A stretch of 62,422 bases of DNA from Welwitschia mirabilis (GCA_051453625.1 JBOZIK010000001.1:195079100-195141521); one strand, 5' to 3'. Counted from the stretch's first letter, positions 34,393 to 46,959 are shown. Notes: generated by a model from the letters alone, not told the origin. Made by a program: numbers and translations.

Positions 34393-35100
34393 AATGGTCA
34401 TTAGCTTATTTCTTTATTCCATGGGATTTTCCTTAGTGTGAAGCATTTACTATGAGTAGAGCAACTAAACAACAATTTGTACTAAGTAAATGGTGTGTTG
34501 ATTGAAAGCTTTTACTTATTCATAGTAATGTATGTGGACCTGTGTCAACTTTCACTGTCCATAGATTTCATTACTTTATCTCTTTATTAATGACTATTCC
34601 TAAATGACTTGGATATACTTCATCAAATCCAAATCACAGACTTTGAATATTTTTAAAAGGTTCAAAACTAAACTAAAAAAGCAAGCAGATTGTCAAATTA
34701 GAAGTTTTCACTCAAATAAGAATGGTGAATACATATCTATAAAGTTTAAGAACTTTCTAATTTCTAAAGGGGTTCAAAATTTGAAAACCTACCCTAGGAG
34801 ATCCAAATAAAATGACATTGTCAAGTAATTTAATCACACTAATATGGATATGACATGTTTCATGATGTATTTTAGTGGTTATAAGACCTATCTTTGAGGT
34901 AAAATAATAAACATAGTAGTACAACTCAATAATCATATCAGTCAACATACTAAAAAAGAACGAACTCCAACTTAAAAAAGGTATGAATACAAGCTAAATC
35001 TAAACCATTTTCATGTTTTTGATTACAACTTTTATGTCGATATTCTAAGCAAATATCATGACAAATTTTGAGCATATGCTCGCATTGGCATATTTCTTAG
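34393..35100 (+). pseudogene. Copia GAG-pre-integrase and integrase relic
   Basis: After the gap the frame reads CEAFTMSRATKQQF (34,437-34,478), matching the CEAC..GKA.R..F end of the GAG-pre-integrase domain, then IHSNVCGP, matching the start of the integrase core (HSDVCGP), with the catalytic Asp changed to Asn. From 34,604 TWIYFIKSKSQTLNIFKRFK is the normal next block. SNKNGEYISIKFKNF (about 34,716-34,760) stands for SDNGGEY-S, where the second catalytic Asp is also lost. The enzyme would insert the cDNA into the genome. Both catalytic Asp positions are mutated and stops are present, so it is dead. Confidence 0.8.
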
Positions 35101-35269
35101 ATATCTAACTACTGAGAAGGATTATTAAGTGTATCTTCTAGAGCATTGTAAGATCATTGTTTCTAATGATGTCATCTTCGTAGAGACTTTAAACAATGAT
35201 TCTTAGCTTGATTCTTTGAAGCTTGATCCTTTTTTTAACCTAGTGAACATATTAGATGCTTAATTTCCT

Positions 35270-35589
35270 ATAGTTAACGGGGAAGATATGGTTACTAGTA
35301 ATGCTTTATTCCTTTTATTGATATGTCCACTTTGCAACCTACATGAATTAAGCAATTTTGTGCTTTTAGAACACTTAAANNNNNNNNNNNNNNNNNNNNN
35401 NNNNNNNNNNNNNNNNNNNNNNNNNNNNNNNNNNNNNNNNNNNNNNNNNNNNNNNNNNNNNNNNNNNNNNNNNNNNNNNATAGTTAAGGGGGAAGATATG
35501 GTTACTAGTAATGCTTTATTCCTATTATTGATATGTCTACTTTGCAACCTACATGAATTAAGCAATTTTTTGCTTTTAGAACACTTAAA
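35270..35589 (+). repeat. 110-bp duplication flanking an N gap
   Basis: 35,270-35,379 and 35,480-35,589 are the same 110 bases with about four mismatches, separated by exactly 100 N. The left copy ends at the gap and the right copy starts at it, the pattern of two overlapping contig ends that were not merged. Confidence 0.85.
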
Positions 35590-35769
35590 TCATGGTTCTA
35601 ATGGTAATTCAGTGGGTTTTCAAATAAGATGATACTACCTAGAGTGGCTATAATCTACTTTTCGAGATGTTTGTGATGATGAGAAAGATAAAATTGAAAC
35701 TAAACATGTCTTGCATACATTCCATGATGATAATGATAATGAGATATATTTAATCTTTGGCTAAAAACC

Positions 35770-36070
35770 TACTTCTTTCAAAGACACCATTCTACACAAT
35801 CAGTGGATCTAAGCCATGAAAAAAAATATTATTCACTCATAGAAAATGATACATGGAAGTTAGTCCATAAAATTAAGAAACTTATATAGAATGAAGTTAT
35901 TACACTAATACATTATTTGACTATAGAACTAACAATTGATGCTTAGACAATGATACTTCATCAAGAGAAGTTCTGACACTTCCAATCCAAAACTTCATTG
36001 ATAATGAGTTGATTTAAACTCACTTTTCTTGGTACATTATGGGCTTTATTTAACTGTTGAGTCCCTGTTT
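35770..36070 (+). pseudogene. Copia reverse transcriptase, N-terminal remnant
   Basis: The plus strand reads EPTSFKDTILHNQW, then a frame change, then SLIENDTWKLV (about 35,834-35,870). These match the start of copia RT (P-x-T/S-F-x-E-A, followed by a segment ending SLxxNxTWxLV). Nothing of the catalytic YVDD region or RNase H is visible before the purine tract at 36,351. The C-terminal two thirds of pol have therefore been lost by deletion. The element could not copy itself without help. Confidence 0.7.
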
Positions 36071-36084
36071 AAAGTTACTCTTGA

Positions 36085-36240
36085 TAATAGTACTATAAAA
36101 TGTGTAGTACAATTATGGCCTCGTATCATGGGATATGTAGTACATTTTTTCTCCTAACATTACAAGATGTGTAATGCACATGATAGCCCTAGCTACTACA
36201 AGATGTGTAATAGTAAATTAACTACTTCTTTAACAAAGTA
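36085..36240 (+). repeat. Four ATGTGTAGTA-type units, about 34-bp period
   Basis: TGTGTAGTAC, TATGTAGTAC, TGTGTAATGC and TGTGTAATAG start at 36,101, 36,134, 36,168 and 36,204, which gives spacings of 33, 34 and 36. The array lies just upstream of the purine tract of the copia element. Confidence 0.65.
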
Positions 36241-36350
36241 GTTCCCTAATAGGGCAACTCCTTTAAGAAGATTTTCTTATAGGCCACATTCCCAAGGTTT
36301 TCTTGTAGGTACTCTAGAATTTGCCTTAGAAGAGAGTGTGTTCCCATATT

Positions 36351-36359
36351 AAGGGGAGA
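36351..36359 (+). other. Polypurine tract of copia element
   Basis: AAGGGGAGA directly precedes the 3' LTR, where plus-strand cDNA synthesis is primed. Confidence 0.8.
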
Positions 36360-36552
36360 CTTACTAAGGTTTGTATGCACATAGTGGTCATACGCCTAGT
36401 GAAAAGTGAAAATCGTAGTAAACCTATAATGGTGTGCTTGCTTTTAAAAGTAAGCTCTTCATTATAATAAGTGATGAAGAATAATTTGGATAAATAAATA
36501 TTTAATTTTAGGAAAATATTACTCATGATTCTTACTCATTTATTTCCTAACA
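36360..36552 (+). repeat. 3' LTR of copia element
   Basis: It begins after the purine tract with CTTACTAAGGTTTGTATGC and ends CCTAACA. It aligns with the 5' LTR over its whole length with many point differences, so the insertion is old. Confidence 0.8.
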
Positions 36553-39163
36553 AAAATGTCATATCATACATTATATAACTGACTCATAAGAAAGATAAAT
36601 TGAAATAAGACTATGAGTAAATACATAAAATTATATGCATGGATGCATCATAATTATTAAGCATTCAAATATTTAAAATTTTAACCATTGAAATGTCACA
36701 TTAAACTATGTATATTTTTATGTTCTTACTATTTATATGTATTTACTTAAATCGAGTTCTTACTAGAATGTATATCCCTTTAATTAGTGGTTTAACAGGC
36801 ACTATTAGACATATTTCAATATTAGATATAAAAATTTTATGATCTTTTATTAGGTTATTTTATTTTTTATTTTGTATTTAAAACATACGAAAAAGTCCAA
36901 AAGTCTATTAAAAGTTCCTAATCTTTCATTGCGTGACCTAATATGAGTAATATCCTCATGAAAAATTTATAAGAGAGTTGAAAATAATTACATGAAATGA
37001 TACTCAAAGTATAATAAAAGTGGACAACAACATGTGTTATATCATTTAATAGATCCTAGAATAGGTAGGTAATACGTTTAAGCATTAAAAATATATATAT
37101 TATAACAAAGAAAAGGAGATGGATAGAAATTTTTACATTAGCAGTATGCACACATATAGTTAAATAGATAAGAGAGAAGGATAGGAGATAATTGTTCAAT
37201 CTAATGGATCAAACATGCAAAAGGAAAATTAGAGAAGTATGAAAATAACATATAGGAAAAGAACATTAAAATTATCTTTTAATTTTTTCCTTAACTTTAG
37301 TAATTATTTTTATTTCACCCGTAATTTCTTCATTCATGATCTATTATGCCACTGAACATACTATAAAAGTTTGTCATCTCTGAAGTATGGATTATCTAGT
37401 AGTGAAATATATTATTAAGACTCTTAAGAAGGTGAATGTAATAGCATAAGAGGAAGATGAGTCTATTAATGACAGGTAGACTACCTAAATAAGGCATTTC
37501 TACTAAAGGAATGAGGTAATATGTAATTAAAATTAGGTAATCAATTAGACCTTGTATATATCCTATTTTTGTACTATTCCTATCTATGATTGATACATAT
37601 AACTATGCCCAAAGTTTAATAGAGATACACCTAGTGCTTTTACCTTTATAAAGATAATAACTATGATAAGGCAGGGTTAGTTTATGGTATTGGTTTTTCC
37701 CATAGGCCCTACTAGCTCATTCATGATAGATAAAAACATATTATGTTATGTCCTAAGGAATATAATTCTTATAAGATAAACAAATATTTTATAAGCTTCT
37801 ATAACATGGATATTATAATGCACATTACTAATTATAAATCTAAATTATGCTGACTAATTCTTTTTCATATCACTAGCTTTAACTATATATTTGTTATAGG
37901 ATAGTTCTATTCACTAGCTATGACTCCTATATTATCATGAGAATTATAGACCTAAAAAGTGTTAGAAATACTAGTAATAATGAAGATAAAATTAGGATCT
38001 AGTAATAACTATACCCCATTCACTTGGATGATGAAGAAAAGTCCTTCTATGTAGCTAGCATTTTCCAAAATTATCACACGAGGCTAGGTAAGTAAAAATC
38101 ACTTTAGACATTTCTTTGAAGAAGATAGCTCCACCCTTGATTTATTAAAAATCGTAAAAAAAGAACTTCATGTATAGTAAGGAATGATTCACACATTTTT
38201 TTGGCATGATATGTTACTAACTTTGGTATTTTTAGCAAGGAGGGCTTATAGAAAATTATCTTGAAAGAGATGAAATCATTAATTTTATGTAATATGCCAT
38301 AAAAGAATTAGTCGATTATAGCACAACTAAAAAGTGGACTAAAGAAGTTGTCTAGAGATTAGCAAGGTCATCCTTCTTTGGTCAGCTTAGTAATGGTTTG
38401 GATCATCTATATCTTAGTTTTGAATCCTTGAAATCACAAAAATGAGATTGTAAGGGCACGTTTTATGTTCCATAATGAGGAAACCATAATGGAAAAGGTT
38501 ACTTTTTTTAATATTTTAAAATTTTTAATCTAAAGTTTGAGTTTGTTTTTATTAAATACATTAGCATTTACATACATGACTAGTGATTAAGTGTAAATTT
38601 TAAGGAAGTTCCCTATATCAAGTACTAACCATAGAAATAGATTATTCATGATGTTGTGAACAAGCATGAGGTTCCTAATTTTTATAATGTAAAATGGGTA
38701 TCTAAAAATGAATAAAATGAAAGAAAAACAAAGACAAGATCAATTCTCTTGATGAACTTGGATAATTTTACATCTTAAAAATGTCCTATGCCTAAGACTT
38801 TGAACTAGTTATAGCAAGATTTAACTTTGAGATATATACGTATCATTGTCTAGCTATGTTACCTCTCTAAGCTTTTTAAGAATATTAAAGAATGGTTTTC
38901 TTAAAGGAATAATACTCCCTTAACTTGCATCCAACATTTTCATGTCAATAACATTTAAACCTTTGTGGATTTATATGTCTCATACATTCAATTATTACTC
39001 TGCAAATGGAATGGAATTACCTTTTTTTTCCATTTAAAAAATTTGAAAGATTTTATTTTAAATGTTTGAGCTTTGGTTTTAAAGCTTGCATGTGCATTAA
39101 TTAACATGAAAACTTTAATATTGATGACAAATGATGAGGATAAATCATGTCATCATAACTATT
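36553..39163. other. AT-rich stretch, nothing recognised
   Basis: No open frame longer than about 60 codons and no transposon motif was found in 2.6 kb. It is probably older, fully decayed repeat sequence. Confidence 0.45.
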
Positions 39164-40212
39164 TTTCTCTCAGGCATGCATTAATAAAATATATCTTCAC
39201 TTATCATTTAAACCTAATATTAGGACATGATAAATGATAGTATAGCATGTAACCCAAATGTTGTAAACTAGTAAAGTGAACACAGGAATATTGAAATATT
39301 AATTTCTTCAAAAGGAAAGTACACATCAATATTTTTTGTATTTTTAATAACAAAAAAAAAGTGCATTGTAAATGATGAGATGGAATGCAATAAAATAGAA
39401 ATGAGCATGCAATGTCCTAAATGCAATCAATTAACTGATTTACTAACTTGTTATTACTCAAGTTAGCTCTTATTCTCTATATCAATGTCAGATTCAGTCT
39501 AGCATAATATTAAATTAACATTAACATAAAGTATAAGGAAGACAAAGGAAAACACTGAGAAGAAGCACACTTTATTTTATTATCAATTACACTTCAAATG
39601 CATCTACTTACAAATAGTAGTCCCTTAATGAAGAAGACATTGTTCAAAACCAAGGAGAATGCATTTCATAACCAAATGCATCCCTTGCTCAAAATGCTCC
39701 AATGTCAAAAGCTAATTTGATGCAAAGAAGTATGAGGAAATGGGATGCCTAAGGGAGTTTATGTAGGTTTAGATGGGTAGTAACAATTACTAATAAATAA
39801 AGAATATTTACATTATAGTTAAGTAATAAATAAAACTAATTATCATTGGTTATTGCCACTTAAACTTCTTGGAATCTGATGATGGATGAAATCTAGTAGT
39901 AGGTGGAACTTAGTGGTAGGCGAAATCTAGTTTTAGATGAAATCTAGTGGTAATTAGAATCTAGTAGTAGGTGGAATTTGATAGTATGTGGTCATCTTTT
40001 TCCCTTGTTTGGATGACCATGTGAATGACCTTCTGAAATCCTTCAAAATTTCTCATTTATGATCCAAAGTATGCTTAATTATTTATCTCTATTTCTTAAC
40101 ATCAAAAAGTCAATTTAATTATTAAAACTATCAAAACTAATTAAAACTATTAAAAGGACCTGAAAGCACGCTAGAAACCATTGCCAAATATGGCCAAGTT
40201 GGCCACTCATCA
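39164..40212 (-). repeat. 3' LTR of element 2
   Basis: This 1,049-bp copy aligns with 43,722-44,719 (998 bp). It contains a 17-bp minisatellite with about six units, against about four in the partner. Confidence 0.75.
39883..39986. repeat. 17-bp minisatellite in 3' LTR of element 2
   Basis: Units of the type GGTGGAATCTAGTAGTA follow each other about six times with point differences. The equivalent array in the other LTR (44,453-44,522) has about four. Confidence 0.75.
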
Positions 40213-41779
40213 TAGCACCCCATTGAGCATTTATCAATCATTAATAAATCAAGTAGAAAAAAATAGAAGTAAGCTAACTTGATAAAAGAATAAAAATAAC
40301 ACTTTACCTTAAGGATAAATGCATTGCTAACTAAAAATATGCATCTTATCAATTCCCAAGCAAATGATATTTAAATTAATCATTACACAAAGATAATTAT
40401 TAACTTCACAAATATGGTTTAAGTTATGAAAAATATATTCTAATTTATTCCTGAAAGATCCAATCAACCAGTCCTTAAAAATTGGCCCAAATTAGCCCTC
40501 CACTATGTGTCAAACATGGATTTGAACATAAAATCAAAGTAAAGTATGAGTAAGGCATTTTGATATGTTTCCTTCATTTAAAAAATTGTAAAAGATACAT
40601 CAAAGGCAAGCGGTCAATTGTAACAAAGTGCAAAAACATAAACATAGAAGAAGAATAAAAAAGGAAAGTGGAATAGATGTAGAAAGTGAAATAGATGTAG
40701 AATGGATGGGTAATGATGATAGCCAAGCAAAGATGAACAAGTGTAAAAATGACAAGTTATTAACAATGGCATTAGCCATATAATGAATAAGAGTGAGTGC
40801 AAAAAATGACTTTTATAAAACTAATTATAAATACTATAAAAATACTAGTTGAAAATGGATAAAAATGAATGTGTAAAATATTAACTACTATTCCCTAATT
40901 GTTAGCCTAGTAAGATTCATTGGTATATGTCATAAACTACTTAATTTTAGACATGAATGATTTAATGTTAAACAACATAAAGTAGCATGTGATAAGGTAG
41001 TGATTATGACAACATCTCATGATTATCCTATAAAGCATTAATGTAATATTAGAACTCTAATTCAATTCCATCCTGGGCTATAATAACAAATGACACTCTA
41101 CAAATTTACCATTTAATTATCAATATGTTTGAAGTTATCATAAAGTTATCACTTGGAATTATTGAACATCAAGCTAATGGGAGCATTGAAAAACACCATT
41201 TATCATGATGAGATGAGCATAACCACTATTAAGATAGTAAGTACCCCTAAACAAAAAGTAGATCATGTTCAACTAACCCTCTAGTGGAGTTTACATAGCT
41301 GCCATATCATACTACCAAAGGCCCCTCTTAGGAAAATTTACCCAAGTGTACATATAGTAGAAAATCATGGAATTAGTGGATGTATCAATTTTCCTTTTTT
41401 TTTTTCCTCTTTTTAATTTTTTTAATTTTATTTATTTTTTGGAGAAATATTAATTGAGCATTGGAATATAAAATTGAAAAAGTATAGAGCTAAAGAGAAG
41501 CATCTGATTTGACATAATTGACACTGTAACAAGATAAGATAGACATTTTTCTTTTAATATAAAGTCCAAGGACATGGAAATGTCATAAGATTGGCTGAAT
41601 CCAATCTTATCACTATTAAGTTCCCCAAAGTAAAATCACTTTCATGATAATTCATATTAATTTTATCATAAAATCAAGTAAGGAGATAATCAAATAATAA
41701 AATAACTTAACCAAAGGATTTGAATAAGAAATCATTTAGATAATGATAAAGGGAAGACCGTTCCTTGGTTAATAGGATA

Positions 41780-42028
41780 TTCCAAGTCAGTTGCTTCTAC
41801 CATGTTCATGGTGTAATGATAATCACTAGATGATTAATAAAGTTTTAACCATTGTCCATTGAGCTTTAGTTTTTGATTAGAATTTAATTCAAAAATCTCA
41901 ACTGATCCATTAGGATCCACTTCCTCTACAAGATAAGGATGCACCTTTTTTAATAAATTAAAGACTAAACCATCTAGAAACCAATTAATAAAACATGAGA
42001 GATATATAGTATTTTCTAAGAGAATCAA
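41780..42028 (-). pseudogene. Gypsy integrase C-terminal relic (element 2)
   Basis: Read on the minus strand from 42,028, the 64-codon frame contains LLKKVHPYLVEEVDPNG, then VEIFELNSNQ and LKLNGQWLKLY. These match the end of Ty3/gypsy integrases (SRWxGPYLV, V-x-PxGAVEI, FKVNGQRLKPY), a small SH3-like DNA-binding fold. A short readable tail follows after a stop at 41,834. No HHCC or DDE core lies upstream, where the frames at 42,633-42,403 and 43,162-42,917 carry no pol motif. The region is a remnant kept inside a non-autonomous element. Confidence 0.65.
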
Positions 42029-42402
42029 TTGGTATTAAATGAAATATCCTAATAACACCTTGAGTTCACAAATTTTAGTAGTTGAATAAGAGATAAAGAA
42101 TTGATATGTTTGAATTCTAAATAATCTTTTATCAAACTTTTGCAAAGTTTCATAAGCATAATTTCCATTTAATGATTGATATTGTAATTGATAGTTAGTA
42201 AGTGGGTATTAATAGTACTACTTAAAAAGAAAGGATAAATCCAAGAAATATCATAAGGCTTCTTAGGATAATTGATTAAGACATGTTTAATATGATTAAA
42301 AAGTTTTCAATGATTTAACTTAAGGGATGGATTTTCATTAAGAGGGTAAGGTTTTTTCCAATTTAAGATTCTAAGAAATTCCAAATCATGCATTTAAAAA
42401 AT

Positions 42403-43386
42403 TTAAATGTTATTAAAAGCATAAGGTAATGTGGCATTGAACATAGAATAAAGCATGTTATTTTGAGTTTTACATGGAAGTATAAGTGGAAGAGATGGAA
42501 AAACATTCTTAATAAAGTTAGACTCTTCAAGTTTGATTATTTCATTAGATGTGATTAGTCTATCCTCTGTTGGATTTTTCTTGAATCTCCATGGATTCTT
42601 CCTTATCCTCCTTTTTTTTAATGTTTTTATCACTATTTATTAAATATCATCATTCTCTGAGTTTTTAGACTCATCAAAAATCTCATAAAGGGAAATGTAA
42701 TTATTATGTGCATCATGTATGGGGAAGTTTTCATATTCTTAAAGTTGATACTTTCCTATTAATTTAATATTTTTGAAAAGTGAATATTTGAGAAACAATA
42801 TAAAATCTCTATATCATAATCTATTAAGCCATCATCCTCATCATTCTTTTTAGTTAATGGGCTGAAACATCATTGTCCTTCCATTAGCTATATTTTAGAA
42901 GGTGGAATATTGAAAATTAATCATCTAATTTTATGATTTCATCATCATCATCAAAATAAGAGTTGTTACTATTTTGTGTAGGAGATGCGATGTTTTCCTC
43001 ATCATTCTCAAGGTAAGAGGTAGTAGACATGGAGGTGTAGATTTGGGAATGTTGTTCTTTTTCATAGATATATGTGATAACTTTTATCAATTTCTCCAAA
43101 TTTTTGTTGAGTCTATCACTTTCATTTGCAGATTGATAAAATGATTTATATAGGGAATCCATTTCTTCTTCATATTCCTCTATAGAAGGATATTGGGGTT
43201 TGCTAAATCAATTATAAAATTCTTCTTTAAATAAGTAAGAATCACTATAGAATCATAACTTATCATTATTTCTAAATAAAGGTTGAAAGAGGAAGGGGAC
43301 CAAATCCTACTTTTAACGACATTCTTTAATGGCAAATTTCTCTTTTTTAAAGCAACAATTTCACATAGTGTTCTTTCTTTATCCAT
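42403..43386 (-). other. Three unassigned minus-strand frames in element 2
   Basis: Frames at 43,386-43,180 (68 codons), 43,162-42,917 (81 codons) and 42,633-42,403 (76 codons) lie in series after the 5' LTR, where gag would be. The middle one is acidic near its end (ENDEENIASPTQNSN then DDDDEIIKLDD). I do not recognise them. They may be parts of a degenerate gag-like ORF. Confidence 0.35.
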
Positions 43387-43721
43387 AGAAGTAGATGAGA
43401 GAAATAGAATAAGAAGGATTTATTGGGATAGCAAGTAGGATAATCATCTAGATCACATAAATTACAAAGTATAGACAAAGTTTGTTGCAATAATGATAGT
43501 TCCTAAGTTCATAAGAAAAGTAAATTAATAATAATAATAAAATAGAGACTAAAATCTAAGATAAAAAAAGAAGAGTAATAAAATTCAAATGCAAGATTAA
43601 AAAAAAAGCAAAACTATATATACAACATGATATAAGTAGACAATCTTGAATCTTAATTTACTTACTTGTGTAATGAGAACTAACCTTCTCATCCTGAATG
43701 CTTTTCCAACACTAAAATGTT

Positions 43722-44719
43722 TGTCTCTCAGGCATGCATTAATGAAATATATCTTCACTTATTAATTAAACCTATAATCTTAGCATATGACACACATTAA
43801 TATAGAGTGCAACCCGAATGTTGTAAACTAATGAACCAAATAAAGGAATATTAAAAGATTAATTCATTTGAAAGGAAAGGACATAAATATTTTTGGAATT
43901 TTTAATAACCAAAATGAAAATCAATAACGCAAATGATGAGATGGAATGCAATGCAATAAAAATAAGCATGCAATAAAAATAAAATGAAATGTTTTAAATG
44001 CAATTAATTTACTAAATTGTTATCACCCAAGTTAGTAATTATCCTCTATATCAATATTAAATTCAATCTATAATAGTGTTAAATTGACACAAATATAAAG
44101 TATAAGGAAGATAGAGAGATATATTGAGAAGAAGCATACTTGATTTTATTACCAGTTGGAATTCAAATGCATTAATTTATAAATAGTAGTTTCTTAATGG
44201 AGGAAATAGATCCCAATACAAGGAGAACTTCTTTTATAAGAAAATGGATCCTTTGCCTAAAATTCTCTAATGTGATAAAATACTTTGATGTTAAGAAGGA
44301 TATAAAAATGAGATTCCTAAGGGGGTTTGTATAAGTTTGGATGGATAGTTAAAATTGTTAAGTAATAAGGGATGATTACGTTATAATTTAAGTAATAGAA
44401 AAAACTAATTATTCATTAGTTATTATCACTTGGACTTCTTGGAATTTAATAATAAGTGGAATCTAGTGATAGGTGAGATTTGGTAGTAGATGGAATCTAG
44501 TGATAAGTGGAATCTGGTAGTAGGTAATTATCTCCTTCCATTATCTAGATGACCTTTTAAAATCCTTTAAAATTTCTCTTTTTTTATTCAAATTGTGCTT
44601 GATTCTTTGTCTTTAATCCTTGATATTAAAAAGGGTTATTTTAATTATTAAACTTATGAAAAGTACCTAAAAGAAAACTCAAAGCCATCATCAAATATGA
44701 CCAAGTTGGTTGCTCATCA
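43722..44719 (-). repeat. 5' LTR of element 2
   Basis: This direct partner of 39,164-40,212 starts TGTCTCTCAGGC on the plus strand and ends CTCATCA. On the minus strand the LTR end is followed by AACATTTTAGTGTTGGAAAAGC, which should hold the primer site, but I cannot assign the tRNA. A 17-bp minisatellite with about four units lies at 44,453-44,522. Confidence 0.75.
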
Positions 44720-45059
44720 ACAATGAATATGTCTTCTAAAGTAGATATGTGTCATTGCATGGATGTAGTGATTATTATAATGCATGATATAATGAATGCA
44801 TAACATAAAGAGATGGGAGGAGGAATGCAAGTAAAGAAGCACCTAAACTAATTAGTTTCGAAGTAGATAAATAGTGGAAGGAACATAAGAGATTGACATC
44901 TTACAAATGAACTAGGTGAATCATGTTCTTATCATAATTCTAAGTCCTGACTAAGATAAATCCTACGACTTTCCATGATCCAAATTCATCCTTGATAGTA
45001 TGAAAAGTTTATTTTATTTATCTTACACTTTAGATAAAGAGGATATAAGTCATGGCTTA

Positions 45060-46250
45060 TTAGGATAAATGGGTGAAAAAATCTTTAAGCATTGTCTTTA
45101 AATGAATGGATGTTGATAGCAACATGAGAAAATGCTTGTAAGACTTAAAATGACCTATTCTATCTAGATATAAGTTTTTAAGAGAATTTATACATTTTAG
45201 AGTCATAATGTAAGTCATTATGTTCAGCATTTTTCGTAAGGATATATTTATCATGGAAGGCTTTCATTGTCTTCTTGGATACTTTTATGCTTTCATAGGC
45301 TTCATTTTAAATTTATTCTATTTCATTTAGGCTTAATTTAATTAGGTTTTCAACTTTGCTACATCAAACTTAAGGGTTTTGTTGTTCACTATGCTTTATA
45401 ATACTTGATATGATTTATGTTCTAATTCAGCTTTGGCTGATGAGATTTTCTAAAGATAAATATGTAAGAAAACATGCTTGAAAATATTTTACAAGTCATT
45501 CTATATTCCCAAAGTGCATCGCTAGGATTTACTGACCAATGCATTTTATTTTTTTAGACAACTTTCTTATGGATAGGTTTAATTTCTTTATTAACTTTGT
45601 TAACCAAGCTATCAGTTTATGGATGATAATAAATAGATACTTTATAACTTTTATCACATTTCTTTATACGTTTTTAAAGGATCTGATTGCAAAAATAGGT
45701 GTCTTCACTTCTAATAAGAGCTTTAAGAATGCTAAACTAAGATGAGATATTCTCACAAAGGAACTTAACAACCATTTTAGCATCATCATGTTTATAAGGA
45801 TAGGTTTTCATCCATGCAATAACATAATGAATACATACCATGATACATTAATAGTTAAAGAAATATTGAGAAAGGTCTTGAAATCTACACCCTATACATT
45901 TAAAGGCTTAACGTCTGCAATTGGATTAAGGGGTATTATAACTCTTCTAGATATACTACCTGATTTTTGAAATTTTCATAGGTTTTGCAATATAGATCAC
46001 CATGTTAAAGAAAGTAAGTCAAAATAAATGACTTTGTACTATTTTAGTAGCCATTTTTCTAGTAGAATAATGACCTTCACAAATACCTTTATGATAGAAT
46101 TCTAATGCTTCCATTTCGACCTCAAAGAGAATAAATCTTCAAAGAAACTACTAAGAGTAGTACTTAGACATACAAGATGGTTTTCAAAGTAATACTTAAT
46201 TTATGAACATGTGTATTTCTTACTTAGTAATATTAGAAGAAAATGCTTGA
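45060..46250 (-). pseudogene. Gypsy integrase relic (relic B)
   Basis: Read on the minus strand, about 45,800-45,745 gives HDDAKMVVKFLCENI and about 45,725-45,690 gives RALIRSEDTYFCNQIL. The family has SDxGTHFCN there, so the second catalytic Asp is altered. About 45,640-45,559 gives VSIYYHP followed by NKVNKEIKPI, the conserved YHPQTNGQAE-NREIK block. Next comes ELEHKSY, then EAYESIKV-like words, then AFHDKYILTKN, and finally the C-terminal GPF-like and IEIHS words (SHVAINIHSF) near 45,100. The zinc-binding N-terminal part near 46.2 kb is not readable with confidence. The enzyme would integrate the cDNA. This copy is inactivated by many frameshifts. Confidence 0.8.
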
Positions 46251-46959
46251 TTAGAAATGTAATGAGTAGAAGAAACATACCCAGGGTATAAAGAAGATGT
46301 GTAAGGTTTCTTGTGGAGAAATAAGTCATTAATGGATAGATATATATCATTAATAAAAGAAAGATTAGAAAGATGATTAAAAACTAGGTCTTTAACTTCT
46401 TTCTTATGTGAATGATTAGGTATTTAACCCCTTTCTTATGGATAGAGATATTTCTTATGTGAATCTTTTATAATCACTAACATGTTCTAGAAATGATCTT
46501 AAATCTTTAACATTTTTAGAAATAGGTAGACTTAAGTTTCTTTTATCTTTGTGAGGTTAATTTTCATGACTTCTATTGAAACTTTGTTTCTTAAAGATAT
46601 ATCATTATTTACCATAAGTCAATATTTTCCAAATTATAACATGATTTTCTTTTTCAATACATAGGACTGATAATCTTTCTAAGTTATTAAGGCATTCATT
46701 AGATGTATCTCTAAAAATAGAAAAGACATCCTTAAAAACTTCTATACAAACTTCTATAAGACTTTGGAGTATTTTCATCATGTACTATTGAAGGTAATAG
46801 GGTTATTTTATGATCTAAAAAACATTACTTTATAAGAAAATGTTTCTCATCTTATATATTTACTAGTTAAGAATTATATACATAATAAGATAATTAGTTA
46901 TATCAACATATTAATATTTCTCTTGTAAGGCTAAAATGTGCTCATAAGGAAAACTATTA

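Larger units (their letters stand above)
29717..36552 (+). mobile_element. Ty1/copia retrotransposon with both LTRs
   Basis: Two direct repeats of about 190 bp (29,717-29,906 and 36,360-36,552) enclose an interior with, in order, primer site, gag, zinc knuckle, protease, GAG-pre-integrase, integrase and the first part of reverse transcriptase, all on the plus strand. Integrase before RT is the defining Ty1/copia order. A purine tract AAGGGGAGA abuts the 3' LTR. Only about 470 bases separate the start of RT from the purine tract, so most of RT and all of RNase H are deleted. About 2.9 kb lie between primer site and gag, far more than usual, so other sequence was probably inserted there. All frames are broken. 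A clear target-site duplication was not found. Confidence 0.85.
39164..44719 (-). mobile_element. LTR element 2 (gypsy derivative, integrase end only)
   Basis: Direct repeats of about 1 kb (39,164-40,212 and 43,722-44,719) share the ends TCTCTCAGGCATGCATTAAT and CCAAGTTGG followed by CTCATCA. On the minus strand the LTR begins TGATGAG and follows a G-rich word AATGGGGTG, a likely purine tract, so the element runs on the minus strand with its 5' LTR at the right. The interior of 3.5 kb keeps the C-terminal part of a gypsy integrase near 42.0-41.8 kb and a few unassigned minus-strand frames at 43.4-42.4 kb. Core pol domains are absent. It is a non-autonomous or internally deleted gypsy derivative. 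Confidence 0.75.

Noticed and set aside
29713-36557. Target-site duplication of the copia element
   Set aside because: The flanks (TAAAA on the left, AAAAA on the right) are A-rich by chance in this sequence, so they do not prove a duplication.
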